A stretch of DNA of 64,000 nt from Apium graveolens (lineage: Eukaryota; Streptophyta; Magnoliopsida; Apiales; Apiaceae), in contig NC_133648.1 of assembly GCF_009905375.1 (NCBI RefSeq), forward strand, positions 311,070,565 through 311,134,564, read 5' to 3'. The notes under the pieces were generated by a model, which saw nothing but the letters and a program-made list of their open reading frames with translations, was not told the origin of the DNA and did not search any database. Below are positions 23,339 through 34,662 of this stretch, in pieces. Each line of letters begins with the position of its first letter. Position 1 is the stretch's first letter. Made by a program: the position numbers and the translations under genes.

Positions 23339-24131
23339 AAAAAGCAACCAGAACTTGTAGCCTATGGCAAGCAACCAATCTATGATCCTATATTTTGTAT
23401 GAAAAAATTTGCAAATCAATGAAAAGAATTTTCCTTTCTTAGAAAGTTATTACTTCTAAATTACCAGTTATGGAAGCAAAAAACAACCCGGGTACCTTCT
23501 CATACCCGGGTTAGAAGCAAAAAACGAAAGCAACCACTATTTGCTTAGAAAAATTCTAAGTAAATGGAGCAATCACCAATCCGGGTTAGACATACCCGGA
23601 TTGAAAGCAAATTTAAAAGCAAAAAAAAAACAACCCGGATTAGCATTCAAATCCAGGTTGCAAACAACAATTATGTACTTAAATTTTCCAAGTACATAAA
23701 GCAAAAAAACAAACATCAATCTGGGTTAGACATACCCGGATTGAAAGCAAATTTAAAAGCAAAAAACAACCCGGATTAGCATTCAAATCCTGGTTGCAAA
23801 CAACCATTATGTACTTAAATTATCAAGTATATAAAGCAAAAAATTAAACATCAACCCGGACACGGTTCCATACCCGGACCATCCCTGATATGAACCCAAT
23901 CCGGATTAAGGGCCATAACAGGATCCGGATTGCTAAAAAAAAACACAGATCGAAGAAAAGCAAATATTTTCTACAACGAAATAAGAGTTTAAAACACAAT
24001 CTGGATTGCCATCAACCCGGAACAAATCCAAATATTACACAAGGTCCAAATCAAAGTACGACAAATGGGAAATCCTAGAAAATGAAATTAAATGGGTTGG
24101 GCCCGAGAAGCTTAGCAAAGCTGGTCCGGAT
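23339..24131. other. Non-coding spacer between pol and the antisense gene of element 1
   Basis: AT-rich, with many ACCCGGATT or CCCGGATTG words and a roughly 150 bp near-duplicate (GGTTAGACATACCCGGATTG at 23584 and again at 23725, with the same following sequence). It is probably the shared 3' region of the convergent pol and antisense transcripts. Confidence 0.6.
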
Positions 24132-26424
24132 CTAGAGGAAGCTGGGGCTCGGACCATCATAGGGTTCCGGTTCCCCTTGACCCTGCTCAACTGCAGCCTT
24201 TGCAGCAAGGAACTCCTGAATAAAGCTCTCCCAGGAAGCCAAGGAGTCAGTCTTGATATGGCGCTCGGCAACGACCCAGGACCTGCGCACCTCGGGAACC
24301 CCGGCCTGAGCGACCTCGAAGTCATAAACATCACTAGCCTTGAACTCAGCAATGATAGCCTCCTTGTTCAGATTTTCTTTAGCAGCAAGCTCGGCCTTGA
24401 GCCTCTCCACTTCCTTGGCCAGCCCCTCAGCCCGGGTCTCCGAATCCTTCAGCTTCTCGTTCAACCCGGCCTCTACCACACGGAACCCCTCCCGGGCCTC
24501 CTCCAGCTCACCCCTCAGGGAATCTGAAAGCATCTTCTCAGCTTTAGTCTGGTTGTTGGCCTCCATGAGCTCAGTGAAAGCAACATCGGAGCAAATGGAT
24601 ATTGCACTCCCAAGCTGAGAAACAAAAAAAAACATGTTATTAGCAAAGCACAAAGTAAATTAGGGGGCATAATCCGGAACTAAGAGCATAAAAATTCAGA
24701 AATTACCTGCCCCCATTGACATGTGACCCTCTTCAAGGCAGCAGTCATATTGTAGCCCTCAACCTCCTCCCAATCTTCTTCGGAGGGGATACTAGACATG
24801 AACCCGGCTAGGTCGATTAGAGTTTTGGTGCCTATCTTCATGGCCTCTCCGTCGGGCCCTCGGCCTTCCGAATCACATATAACCTGGTTGGAAACCACAG
24901 TTTTACCCCGGGGTGGCTTGTTCGGAATAGATTTTCTTTTCTTACTCGGGGGGCCATCACCGCCTGGAATCTCCTGAACCTCGGGCTCAGACTCGTGGCC
25001 CGGATCCGGGATGTTCTGAGGGATGGAGGACTCGGCCCCTCCCTCATTATCTGCGGAGCCAGATCCGGGACCAGGGGCTCCCTTACTTGTCTTAAAGGCC
25101 AGCCCGAGGGTGTTGAAAGCAGCAACATATGCAGAAGAAGACATGATTTTTAGGAAATTGCGGTTGAAATGAGGCAGGCCTGCGGAAATGAAACAAAGGG
25201 AGATTAAATACCGGATTGAAACTTATGCAAACGGAAAACCAAACTGGACTTTGATCCGGATCATCAAGCTGGATGAAAGAGATCCGGATCAGAAGCAAAT
25301 TATATTCTAACAGATTAAAAGCAAATTGGACCTTGATCCGGATCATCAAGCTGGGTTAAGGAGATCCGGATCAAAGGCGAAAAACTTATGCAAACAAGTT
25401 ACAATCAAACTGGACCTTGATCCGGATCATCAAGCTGAGCGAAAGAGATCCGGATCGAAGGCAAGCATCTAATCCACAATCAGAAAGAAAAAAGGAAAAC
25501 TTACAGCCTAGATTAAAAAGCAGCTTATGGTTCATAAATGTGTCCCGAGTCGGCTGGAACTCGAGAGATTCACAGAAACATCTAATCTGGGTAACAGCCC
25601 GGTCTTCGAGCACAGCCGGGTTAAACTTAGTTTGAACCCCCTCAGTAGTAAAGTAAGGGAGATAGGCCAAGTCATATCCCTTCAGAAGGATTATCTCCCC
25701 ATTCCAGTACTTCAAAGAAGACTGGTGCATTATGGGCTTAGCTCTACCCGGGCCGTAACCACACTCCGAGGCCCGGAACCTGATCTCATAAAAAGGTTTC
25801 TGACTCAACTTGGACTAGAAAAAAAATCTGATGAAAAAGCTTCAAGGTGGGCAAGAATCTGGATTTGTTGCAGCAAGCGATGAACCATGTCATCGACTTT
25901 ATCCCATTCGGGGTGACTTGCATCGGGCATATTCTGTACACGTGCTTACAGAGGTGCTTGATAAACATATGGCACCGGGGGCTCCACCCGGATCTGAGAT
26001 GTTCCATCCAGACCGAGACAAAACCATCTTCTGGTCGATGATAGATCCTCTCATGGGGTTCTGGCCATCTCCACTCAATATCTGGAGTCAACTGGAAAGT
26101 AGCCCGGACCGCCTCATTCATCTCACCCGGATCAGCCTCAGAAAACGAGTCCTTCAACTGGTAGTGATCCCGGCTTATAGGGAACGCAGCGAACATCCTC
26201 TCAAGAGCTTCCTGGTTATATACCCCGGGGTGACCGTCAGGCTGTCTATCATATCTAACCCGGCTATAATAGACCTCGTTTTCGATCTCGATCGGCTTCT
26301 CAACAAAGTGATACTTGACATCTATCCAGTACCCCTCGGGCGTGAAGGGAACTGAGCCCCCAGGCATTTTCTTATACCTGAACTTTGAGATTATCTCGGC
26401 GGAAACAGAAGCTTTCTTAGCCAT
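24132..26424 (-). pseudogene. Antisense spliced gene of element 1 (gypsy-type transposon N-terminal domain, coiled coil)
   Basis: Minus-strand exons 26424-25505, 25179-24707 and 24614-24132 have GT-AG borders and matching phases. The N-terminal domain (RWPEPHERIYHRP, WFIACCNKSRFLPTLKLFHQ) resembles the plant 'putative gypsy type transposon' domain (PF04195). The middle is acidic with a basic PPSKKRKSIPNKPPRG nuclear-signal-like patch. The C-terminus is a predicted coiled coil (SLRGELEEAREG, KEVERLKAELAAKE). Exon 1 is one nucleotide too long, and the frame breaks at a run of eight T near 25825. Element 3 carries the same gene in the same place. Function is unknown; Retand-type Tat elements are known for an extra antisense ORF here. 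MAKKAS at 26424 is the likely start. Confidence 0.78.
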
Positions 26425-27350
26425 CACTACCCGGATCTGTTCTCTACCAGATGAATCCGGGTCACTCTCCTCTCCAGAAAAGTTTGGGTAGCAGTTATAG
26501 ACTTTTCTAGCCCGCTCCTTGATCCGGACCATATACCTATTAAAATGAAGGTCAGTTAGCCTGGTCCCTACATATTTTAATTGTTTCACTAAGAGGTCCG
26601 GATCAAGTGTGTAATGTTAGTATTAGCATAACCTAATGATCCGGACCACCAATGCAAGTCCAACCCGGAAAAACATCAACGATCTGGATCATGCTAACTA
26701 TAAGCCAAAAAATATCAACTTATAAACCCGGATCCCGGTGGCAACCACCCCGACCCGGATCCAAAGCCACAAAAAACAGATTAAAAAACACAGGTCATAT
26801 AATCCTAACAAAACACCCCCAGGATCCGGATCCTATACCCTCGACCCGGATCAAAATCAAAACCCTAACCCACAAACAGTTAACCCAAGAATCAAACAGC
26901 GAAATCCACCCTTTTAACCTATACACACATATATTTCAGCCAAGAACACGAAGAACACAAACAAAAAACCCAGAAAAACCGAACCCGAAAACTCAGTTTT
27001 CACACAAAAATACAACAAAAACAAGCAAAAATAAACAGATCTAAACAAAAAGCATCCATACCAACCACAAAAAAGACTAAAACACTAATTGTTACCATGG
27101 ATTCGAAGGAAAAGAAACAAAATCGAAGCATGCAAATTTGGAAAATCTTGAAAAAACTCGAAGATAAAGCAGAAGAAATCGAACAAGGGAAGAATCAACT
27201 TACGAGTTACAAGCAAATAAGGAGACGGCGGCACAACAGCGGAAAGATCCAAAAACAAGAGCGGCCCTTCAAGAAACTTTTAGAGAGAAAGAAAGACTGT
27301 TGATTTTCTTTCTAATGGAGAATAAAGAATGAATGAAGAGGAAAGAGCAG
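26425..27350 (-). other. 5' untranslated region of the antisense gene of element 1
   Basis: AT- and A-rich on the plus strand with no convincing coding region. It lies between the antisense TATA box and the antisense start codon and probably contains a 5' UTR intron, as in element 3. GATCCGGATC-type words are frequent up to about 26,860. Confidence 0.5.
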
Positions 27351-27396
27351 CCTTTTATAGGCCCAAGAAAATGAACAGCCCTGCCACGTGGCAGGG
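27351..27396 (-). promoter_or_regulatory. Antisense promoter of element 1: TATA box plus palindromic G-box
   Basis: Read on the minus strand, an 18-bp perfect palindrome CCCTGCCACGTGGCAGGG (27379-27396) centred on a CACGTG G-box is followed about 20 bp later by CTATAAAAGG (27360-27351). It faces the antisense gene. Element 3 has CCACGTGG and CTATAAATA in the same order at 51982-51989 and 51929-51921. Confidence 0.65.
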
Positions 27397-27589
27397 TATA
27401 GTTGGCTGGCGTAGCGGTTACAAAACTGCATTGAAAATCCATAATCATTATAAGACCGATTTTTTAGGAATTAACTGCAAAAAAATCAAATTCATAGGGG
27501 GAATTAACCAAAAAACGTTACAAATCAAAAACTTTTCAAATTCCACAGCCCACTACCCGGACCAAGAGCCCTAATCCGGATCTTCTTAT

Positions 27590-28000
27590 ATTACTACTGG
27601 TACGGATTGGCCACAACCAGGAGCAGAAAATTTTCTGAACCAACTACTCTACCTTAATCCGGACTGGAACCTAACACCCATATCCGGATTGCGGGGCAAC
27701 CAGGAGCAGAAATTCTTCAGACAACAACCATTCTACCTTAATCCGGATTGGCATCTACTACACCAGATCCGGATTGGGGGGCAACCAGGAGCAGAAATCT
27801 TTCTAAGGCATCAACCATCCTACCTTAATCCGGATTGGCACCCACTACACCAGATCCGGATTGGGGGGCAACCAGGAGCAGAATTTTCTCTGAAGCAACT
27901 ATTCTACCTCAATCCGGATTGGTATCCATTACACCATATCTGGATTGGGGGGCAACCACGAGCGCAAATTTTTCTACCAAGGCGACTATGTGTAATTCTA
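27590..28000. repeat. ~85-bp tandem array upstream of element 1 PPT, about 5 copies
   Basis: GGGGCAACCAGGAGCAGAA recurs at 27611 (as CCACAACC), 27696, 27781, 27868 and 27952. Spacing is 84 to 87 bp. Each unit also carries two ATCCGGATTGG words. Such arrays before the PPT are typical of Tat elements. Confidence 0.85.
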
Positions 28001-28030
28001 CTCTACTCCCTCATCCAGAAAATCTGCATA

Positions 28031-28046
28031 AGGGAGTGGGGGCAAA
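28031..28046 (+). promoter_or_regulatory. Polypurine tract of element 1
   Basis: AGGGAGTGGGGGCAAA directly before the 3' LTR start TGATAGGG. Element 3 has the same tract. Confidence 0.88.
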
Positions 28047-28640
28047 TGATAGGGTATAAGAGACCCGGCAGGGATTCAACTCGGATCTAAAGGATACCAG
28101 GCTCGATCGATGGACCGAGACCCCCCTTTTCCAGAACAATCAAATGGAGGGACCAGGCTCGGGCCCATCCCATGACCCGGATCCGGATCCAAGAGGGAGC
28201 TCGGACCTAATGCCCACCCGGATCCGGATCTAGACTCAGACCGCCATGAGCGGGGTCCCATCAAACACATGCACACCCTGCAACCCGCCAAGGAGGGGTA
28301 CGTGGGCACGTGACTATGACAACTATCAACAACCGACACTCCAGACAAGCACGGCGCGTGTCAGAGGCCGTTAGGACACTTTGGAGGTGGTCCTCCCCTG
28401 GACACGTGTAAGCAATCCGCCCAAGCCAGGCGTCCTCCGCTCCCAAGATCCAACGGCCCAGGTTTAGAGGTAACTACCCCTAAACCCTACCTTGGGGCTA
28501 TATATACCCCCAAGACTGAAGGGTTTAGGGGTTGGAAAATAATTTCTCTTGCACTCACACACTCTCATACACTCAAAACACTCAGCAACCATCACATATA
28601 GACACACATACTGAGCAACCTCTAAACTACATAAACATAT
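28047..28640 (+). repeat. 3' LTR of element 1, left part (interrupted)
   Basis: Nearly identical to the start of the 5' LTR, including TATATATA and both CACGTG motifs. It breaks off after ACATAAACATAT, where element 2 begins. The last 5 bp (CATAT, 28636-28640) are the target duplication of element 2. Confidence 0.92.
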
Positions 28641-30011
28641 TGTTAGGTCCCAATGTGTTTGTAGAAGGGGGGTTGAATACAAACAGTACCGAATAATCGA
28701 ATTAAATGCAGAATAAAAAATGTGAAACAAAATTCAAGTTAAATAAAAATATTATGAAACTTGAAAGGTGTTACAACAACTGTATCGATTACAAGGAATT
28801 AATCTCAAATTAATTATCACAAATCTAGAATAAATTCGACATGAACTTTTTCTATTTTTGTAATAAAAAGATTCAAATGCTAAACGCAATTTGAGATTAA
28901 GTTCTAGGGATTTTGATCCGCTAGATTGTTACACAAGAACAAGAGAATGATTTCTAGTTGATTGGATTTTACATTACAAACTAGAAATTGTGATCTTGAA
29001 TTAGCAGATAAGATGAAATATTTTTCTGCTTCTTTTTCTTTTGTTCTCGGGTTCTGTTTTTGTTGGATAATTGAATAATGAATGTTTCTGCTTCTTTTAA
29101 TCAATTCAGCTGAATGAAAATAGAGCTGGCATGACAATCCTTTGGCTCAGTAAGACAATCGGTAGGACTATCTTTAGAGCTAGCAAGACAATCAGAATGA
29201 ACTAGCAAGACTTTCGGTATGACTATCAATTGTCATACCGATTGTCATAGTAGTTCAAACAGATTGTTTTTGCTGAATTAATAAGTGATTTTAATCTAAT
29301 AATAATTCTGGTAAGACAATCAACTGAATTAGCATGACTTTCGGTATGACTATTGATTGTCATACCGATTGTCATACTAATACAATCAGTTATCTTTTTG
29401 GAATTAAAACAGATTTTAACCAATTAAAAATTCTGAAAAACCATAATATTAATTCTGAATTAATTAATCAATTAATTTAATTAATCAAATAAATTAATCT
29501 TTTGTAGATATAATTTATTTTCTTAATTAAATTATATGACTTAATTAATTAATAGAGAATTAATACTAATCTTGAGCAGCATCAATTCTTCTGTATATCT
29601 TCTGAAAATCATTGAAATATATGAATCAATTCCACCACTTCAATATTGACACTCGATGTACTGTCTGGTTCATGAGTGACTAACTTCCGTGACGTTTCTT
29701 CATGTCTTGACTTTGACACTTTGATTTTCTTCAGATTAAATCCTTGTAATTAATTGATACTCTGACGAGATCTCTGTCACTTGATTAAATCCACGATCTT
29801 GATTTATATCACTGAGGCTTGATCAATTTCTTGAACTTCTTCCAGTGAATTAACTCCTCAAGTCTGTAGATGAACCTTGTTTCTGAATCCTCTGACAGAT
29901 GTTATTTTGCGAGATCTCTCTGACGGCCGATCCACTATTTACTTATTACATTCTTATTTGAGTTGAGTTGAATCCTCGAATATACAAATAGGCTATGACA
30001 TATGACTTACA
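28641..30011 (-). repeat. 3' LTR (left) of element 2
   Basis: 1,371 bp, TGTTAGGTCCCAATGTG to ATGACTTACA. Repeated inside it are short words CGGTATGACTAT...GATTGTCATACCGATTGTCAT in inverted arrangement (29213-29250 and 29339-29376), able to form hairpins. Confidence 0.93.
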
Positions 30012-32125
30012 ATCTCCCCTTATTTGTTTGTTAAACAATAACACACAAATACCTAGAGGATAACTCAACTAACAAATAAGAAAAAGATATAAAAAGAAAT
30101 GCAAAGTAAATAGTAGAAAAGTTATGGATGACATTTAACATTTTCCAGATTCCAAATAGATGTTCCTCTAGACTGAATATATCTTCAAGTAGTTCCATCT
30201 TCATTTGTACAACCACATTTCCTGTTGAGAAGCCCATATCTCTCTTGCTTCTCCCCCTATGAGAATCAACTGATTAAAGAAGATCACATTTGTTTACCAC
30301 CTCTCCCGTATAATAGGATCCGCAGATAAAAGCCAATGGTACTCCCCTTTTGAAAACAGCTTCTTCCCTTACTAGAAAATCACCTTGTGTTTACCACCTC
30401 TCCCATACAATAGGATCCGCAGTTACAAACAACAATGGTGTGGTGTAGTGTACATACGTAGGATCTTTTTCTTCCTCCCTGCTATTTCTCCCCCTTAGTT
30501 GAGGAATCCTCCAAACTATTACTTAAGCTTTTATCTCCCCCTTAAAGAAGGAATGTATGCCGTCTTCTGAAGGAATTCTCATATTTCACTTGGTTGGAAA
30601 AGAAGTAACAAGTAGTTTCTCTTTCTTCCTCACTGTGAGTGTGTGATTCTGTTTAGTGTACCTCACATGTGTTTTACTCTTCTCTACACTCGTGTTTACA
30701 CTCATTCTCACAAGTGTATCACTCTTCTCTCATAGCTCCATAATCCAGTTGTACCTGCAAGGAAAATCACCTTAGCCATCCTTAAGGAGGTCACAGGTGG
30801 TGCAATGGGAGTTCGCAAATCCCCATCCTTGTTAAACTCGTCAGATGAATCTGAGTCATAATTTACAAGTTGCTAGTTTCCCTTTTAGGGTTCCAGATTT
30901 GAATTCTGGGAAGGTAAACAATGATCCATCGAATTTAGCATAAAGATCAAAGTTCCCTTCTAATGTCTGTGAAGACATTTCCTTGTGACTCATCAGGTAA
31001 TATCTGAATCATTGTCAACAAGTTGCCGATCTGCGCCTATGTCAGATCCACTATCCGCGGATGCATCCAGGGGATTTAAGCCTGGGGAGGTAGACACTGA
31101 CCACTGACATATGGCTTTTGGATCAGTTTCCTCTCCTAACACCTGTAAAGGCAATTGGTCCATTAACGAACCTTGAACAATCGAATCTGACCTTAAAATG
31201 GTCGAAACTCTTGTTTCCGTCAACTCATCCTTTGTGTGTGTAACCTTTCCTTGTGCATCAAGAATTGTTTATATTTGAGGTGGTGACACTACATCGGATA
31301 CCCTGGCCGACAGGCAAATTTTAATAGACACACCCTGTTGAGAGAATGAATCTAGTAACTGTTTTTATGCCTTTTCAACCATTACATCTTTTTAAGAAGA
31401 TGTATGGGGGGTTAGCAGTTGTCTCGGTTTAAAGACTACTCATCTTTGTAGGAGACAGAGCTACTGGGTTGACTACAGAACCTTCCTTATGTGGTGCACT
31501 AAGGGACTATCTCCCTCACGCTCATTCATACTATATTTAGTGATAAGAGAGTGTTGGTTGGTTCTGTTTTTGTGTTTGTCTTTACAGTCTGGGATAGACG
31601 TTGTGGGTTTTCAACCTCATGACTGTCAATGAAAGAAAGTCATTGGAGACTGAACCTGTATCACAGAACATATGGCAATAGAGAGAAAATGATTTACAAT
31701 AGTGATTTCAAAAGATTTTACATGAAATAAGAAATCACTAATGTAGAAAGAAGTTTGATTTTGTTTTTCAATATGAATGAGTTTTTTTTTTGATAAAACA
31801 TTGATCACTTAGGGTAAAGTCTAAGTAATTCTCATTCATATCAAAAGCTCACAAATATATGCAACATAATGTTAACAAAATATCATTGACCGATACTTGT
31901 CAGGTACTTTATATACCAACTGTTATGTTGCATAACATTTAAATAAAATAAAAATAAAAAAATAATACAATACAAATAATAATAATAAAAACAACTATCA
32001 ATGAATTAAATACCAAATATCTATCAACAAGATATCAACATTCAATTTCATATATCATACAATATTTACAATTACAGAAAATACAAATAAAAACTTATAT
32101 AAATATAGCAAAAATTATAGAAACT
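30012..32125 (-). other. Non-coding interior of element 2
   Basis: About 2.1 kb between the left LTR and the protease remnant without a recognisable domain. A near-repeat of TTTACCACCTCTCCC...ATAGGATCCGCAG occurs at 30293 and 30390. A 76-codon minus-strand frame at 31223-30993 is not recognised. The region replaces the integrase-RT-RNase H part. Confidence 0.6.
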
Positions 32126-32295
32126 ATTTACAAGTTCAATGATAACATTACCAGCTTGCAAATAGCCATATCCCTCGGATAAACCTTTGCTGTTATCTCC
32201 AAAGGTAACCATGGGGCCAGCTTTCTCAACCACATTTGATAGCAGGGCTCTATCTCCGGATATGTCTTGATGATCCACTGTCAAGAATCCACACT
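32126..32295 (-). pseudogene. Protease remnant of element 2
   Basis: Downstream of gag on the minus strand, ILDSGSSRH (active-site DSG, near 32282-32274) is followed in another frame by SGDRALLSNVVEKAG and VTFGDNSKGLSEGYGYLQ. These are the Copia protease/pre-integrase start. A small deletion shifts the frame, and coding similarity ends near VIIELVNSF. Confidence 0.7.
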
Positions 32296-32334
32296 ACCGG
32301 TTATACCTGTTTAATGCCCTGCACTACAAATGGA

Positions 32335-34566
32335 TTAGACCTTCTTCGGAACCCAAACTTGGTTGAGCCCGGCATACTTGTAGAATTGTCCTTTGTCAGG
32401 CAAAACAACATTTTTAATTTTAATTGTCTCAACTTTCTCAATGACTGAACATTTGACCTTGTAAACAGCCTTAACAAATTTCTGTTTAAGCTTAGGCACA
32501 AATGTCTCCTTTCTAGCCTTAGAAGGACTGGCAGTCTTAGACCTATCATGCTTCTTGTTATTCACATGCTGACGAGGAGTAGTCTTATCATTAGAAACAT
32601 GCATACCATTAAAATAAGCATACATCGTATTAAAAGCACAAGACATACAATTAGAAACACCACATGCTTTATGAGAGTGATTAACAGCAGGCAATTTATG
32701 CATGGTAGACATGGCATTTTTGTTATCCAACTCATATGTGTCTGAGTTAGTCTCAGTTGCTTTCACAACTTTGACTGGAATTTTCGACACACTTGACTTG
32801 GAAACAACCTTCTCATTAGCAAGATCTTCAGCACGTATTTCTTCTTGAATAACAGAAGAGGTCGCATCAAATGGTTCAGCAATTGATGGTTTATAGAGGG
32901 GTTCATCAACACCCTTAAGCACATGTGGTACTTCCCTCCCTTTAGCACAGACACGATGAGGGGAGTTTATGCCTAATTCTCCAATAGCAACATTGTAATC
33001 ATAACCTATTCCGGATGTTTGATTAACAGATTGCTTACTGTAGAACTCTTTAGCCTTCGAATAAGAATTGAAGTAGGCTCCAACCTTAGTCTCAAGACCG
33101 GTGATCTTGTCTTTGAGAATAGTTTTGAGTTTTCTATAACAGTCAACTCTATTCTCTAGAAAAGATACTTGTTCTTTTAATTTGTCTTGATTAATGTGCA
33201 CAAGTCTTAATTCATTGACCTCTTTCTCAAGGTCTGTGATCTGTAAACTTAACAGTTCATTATCACGACGTGCACAATCTAAGTTACCTCTTAGATGATA
33301 AACCATTTCAGCATCAGAAAGTTTTACCTCTATTCTTGACGATGAAGCTTTTCCATCAATAGCCATAAGAGCAAGATTTCCTTCATCTTCATCTTCACTG
33401 TCAGTATCATCCCAGCTTCTTCCCTTTGCCAGATAAGCCCTTTCAGAGTTCTTTCTTACTTGCTTTGGCTTCCTATATTCTGTGGCAAAGTGTCCCAACT
33501 CATTGCAGTTATAGCATCTAATGGTGCTCCGATCAACCATCCCTATTTTGTATCCACCACTGCTGGTGTTAGAGGATGAAGATCCACCTTTCTGGAATTT
33601 GTTGTAGTTGGACTTGTACTTAAGCTTGGGATTCCTCTTGAATCTGACATGGGAGAATCTCTTGACAATTTGGGCCATTGACTCGTCTTCCAATTGCTCC
33701 GGCTCTTCCAAGGAATAAAAATCATCACTTGATTGATTTGTAGTAGGAGGATCATATTCTGCTACTAACATATTTTCCTCAGCCTTGGAACACTGTACCA
33801 TTCTCTCCAATTGTTGAGATTGCTGTTGTTGTTGACCTTCAGCTACAAGTGCAGTAGATGTGCTGACCATTCTATCCTTCCCGTAGACTTCCTTCTGTTG
33901 AATCTGCTCCAACTCATAGGTTTTTAACACTCCATAGAGCCTGTCCAAAGAAATCTCACTCAGATCTCTAGCTTCTCTAATGGCAGTGATTCTATGTTCA
34001 AGATGAGTTGGCAGTGTTAAAAGGAACTTTTTGTTGACCTCCCTGATTGAATAATATTTCCCATTTATGTTCAGGTTGTTGATCAACGCATTGTACCTCT
34101 CAAACACTTCAGTAATTCCTTCTCCTGGATTTGATTTAAAATATTCATACTCAGAGGTTAGGATCTCCAACTTGTTCTCCCTAACTTCCTCTGTGCCTTT
34201 ATTGATCACCTCAATAGTTTCCCATATATGTTTGGAATTTTTACAGTTCATCACATGTCTGTTCATCAAGGGATCAAGGGAATCAATTAAAATTAACTGA
34301 AGGCTGGCATCCAAGGAGGCTTCATCTTTTTCAGCAGGAGAAAAATCCTCAGGATCTTTAGGATAGGTTCTGGCTTTGGTGATCACAACATCATCTACTA
34401 TCACCTCCGGTTCAATAACCATCGGAGTTCTTATCCCCTTCTTTAACAAGTTTGAATATTTGGGATTTGCCACTTGTAAAAATAAGAGCATCTTCTTCTT
34501 CCATATAATATAATTCTCTTTATCAAATTGTGGAATTTTAACGGTTCCAACTTTTTGTGAAGTCAT
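32335..34566 (-). CDS. Gag of element 2 (Copia/SIRE type), 743 aa
   Basis: One open frame on the minus strand from MTSQKVGTVKIPQFD to QVWVPKKV. The N-terminal half is a UBN2-type Copia Gag (YIIWKKKMLLFLQ, ILIDSLDPLMN, IWETIEVINKG, YNALINNLNINGKYY). A glutamine-rich stretch follows, then a zinc knuckle CYNCNELGHFATEY in which the final Cys of C-x2-C-x4-H-x4-C is Tyr. A coiled-coil segment (LSLQITDLEKEVNELRL, VSFLENRVDCYRKL) and a basic tail complete it. The ATG at 34566 was chosen over 34611 because the Gag domain starts there. The frame is intact although the pol domains are gone, which suggests recent activity or in-trans mobilisation. Confidence 0.88.
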   Translation of the reverse strand: MTSQKVGTVKIPQFDKENYIIWKKKMLLFLQVANPKYSNLLKKGIRTPMVIEPEVIVDDVVITKARTYPKDPEDFSPAEKDEASLDASLQLILIDSLDPLMNRHVMNCKNSKHIWETIEVINKGTEEVRENKLEILTSEYEYFKSNPGEGITEVFERYNALINNLNINGKYYSIREVNKKFLLTLPTHLEHRITAIREARDLSEISLDRLYGVLKTYELEQIQQKEVYGKDRMVSTSTALVAEGQQQQQSQQLERMVQCSKAEENMLVAEYDPPTTNQSSDDFYSLEEPEQLEDESMAQIVKRFSHVRFKRNPKLKYKSNYNKFQKGGSSSSNTSSGGYKIGMVDRSTIRCYNCNELGHFATEYRKPKQVRKNSERAYLAKGRSWDDTDSEDEDEGNLALMAIDGKASSSRIEVKLSDAEMVYHLRGNLDCARRDNELLSLQITDLEKEVNELRLVHINQDKLKEQVSFLENRVDCYRKLKTILKDKITGLETKVGAYFNSYSKAKEFYSKQSVNQTSGIGYDYNVAIGELGINSPHRVCAKGREVPHVLKGVDEPLYKPSIAEPFDATSSVIQEEIRAEDLANEKVVSKSSVSKIPVKVVKATETNSDTYELDNKNAMSTMHKLPAVNHSHKACGVSNCMSCAFNTMYAYFNGMHVSNDKTTPRQHVNNKKHDRSKTASPSKARKETFVPKLKQKFVKAVYKVKCSVIEKVETIKIKNVVLPDKGQFYKYAGLNQVWVPKKV

Positions 34567-34648
34567 TATGAATTTTTGAATGAATAAAAATTCAAGGAGT
34601 TGAAAAATCACAAAAGTCTAGGATCTTGATTTGTTCGTTAATCAGAAG

Positions 34649-34660
34649 GCTCTGATACCA
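34649..34660 (-). promoter_or_regulatory. Primer binding site of element 2 (initiator Met tRNA)
   Basis: TGGTATCAGAGC on the minus strand, two bases from the LTR. This is the standard initiator-Met tRNA complement in plant Copia elements. Confidence 0.9.
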
Positions 34661-34662
34661 AT

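Noticed and set aside
27590..28000. Tandem array as a CRISPR-like repeat
   Set aside because: Units are long (~85 bp), adjoin without unique spacers, and lie inside a plant retrotransposon.
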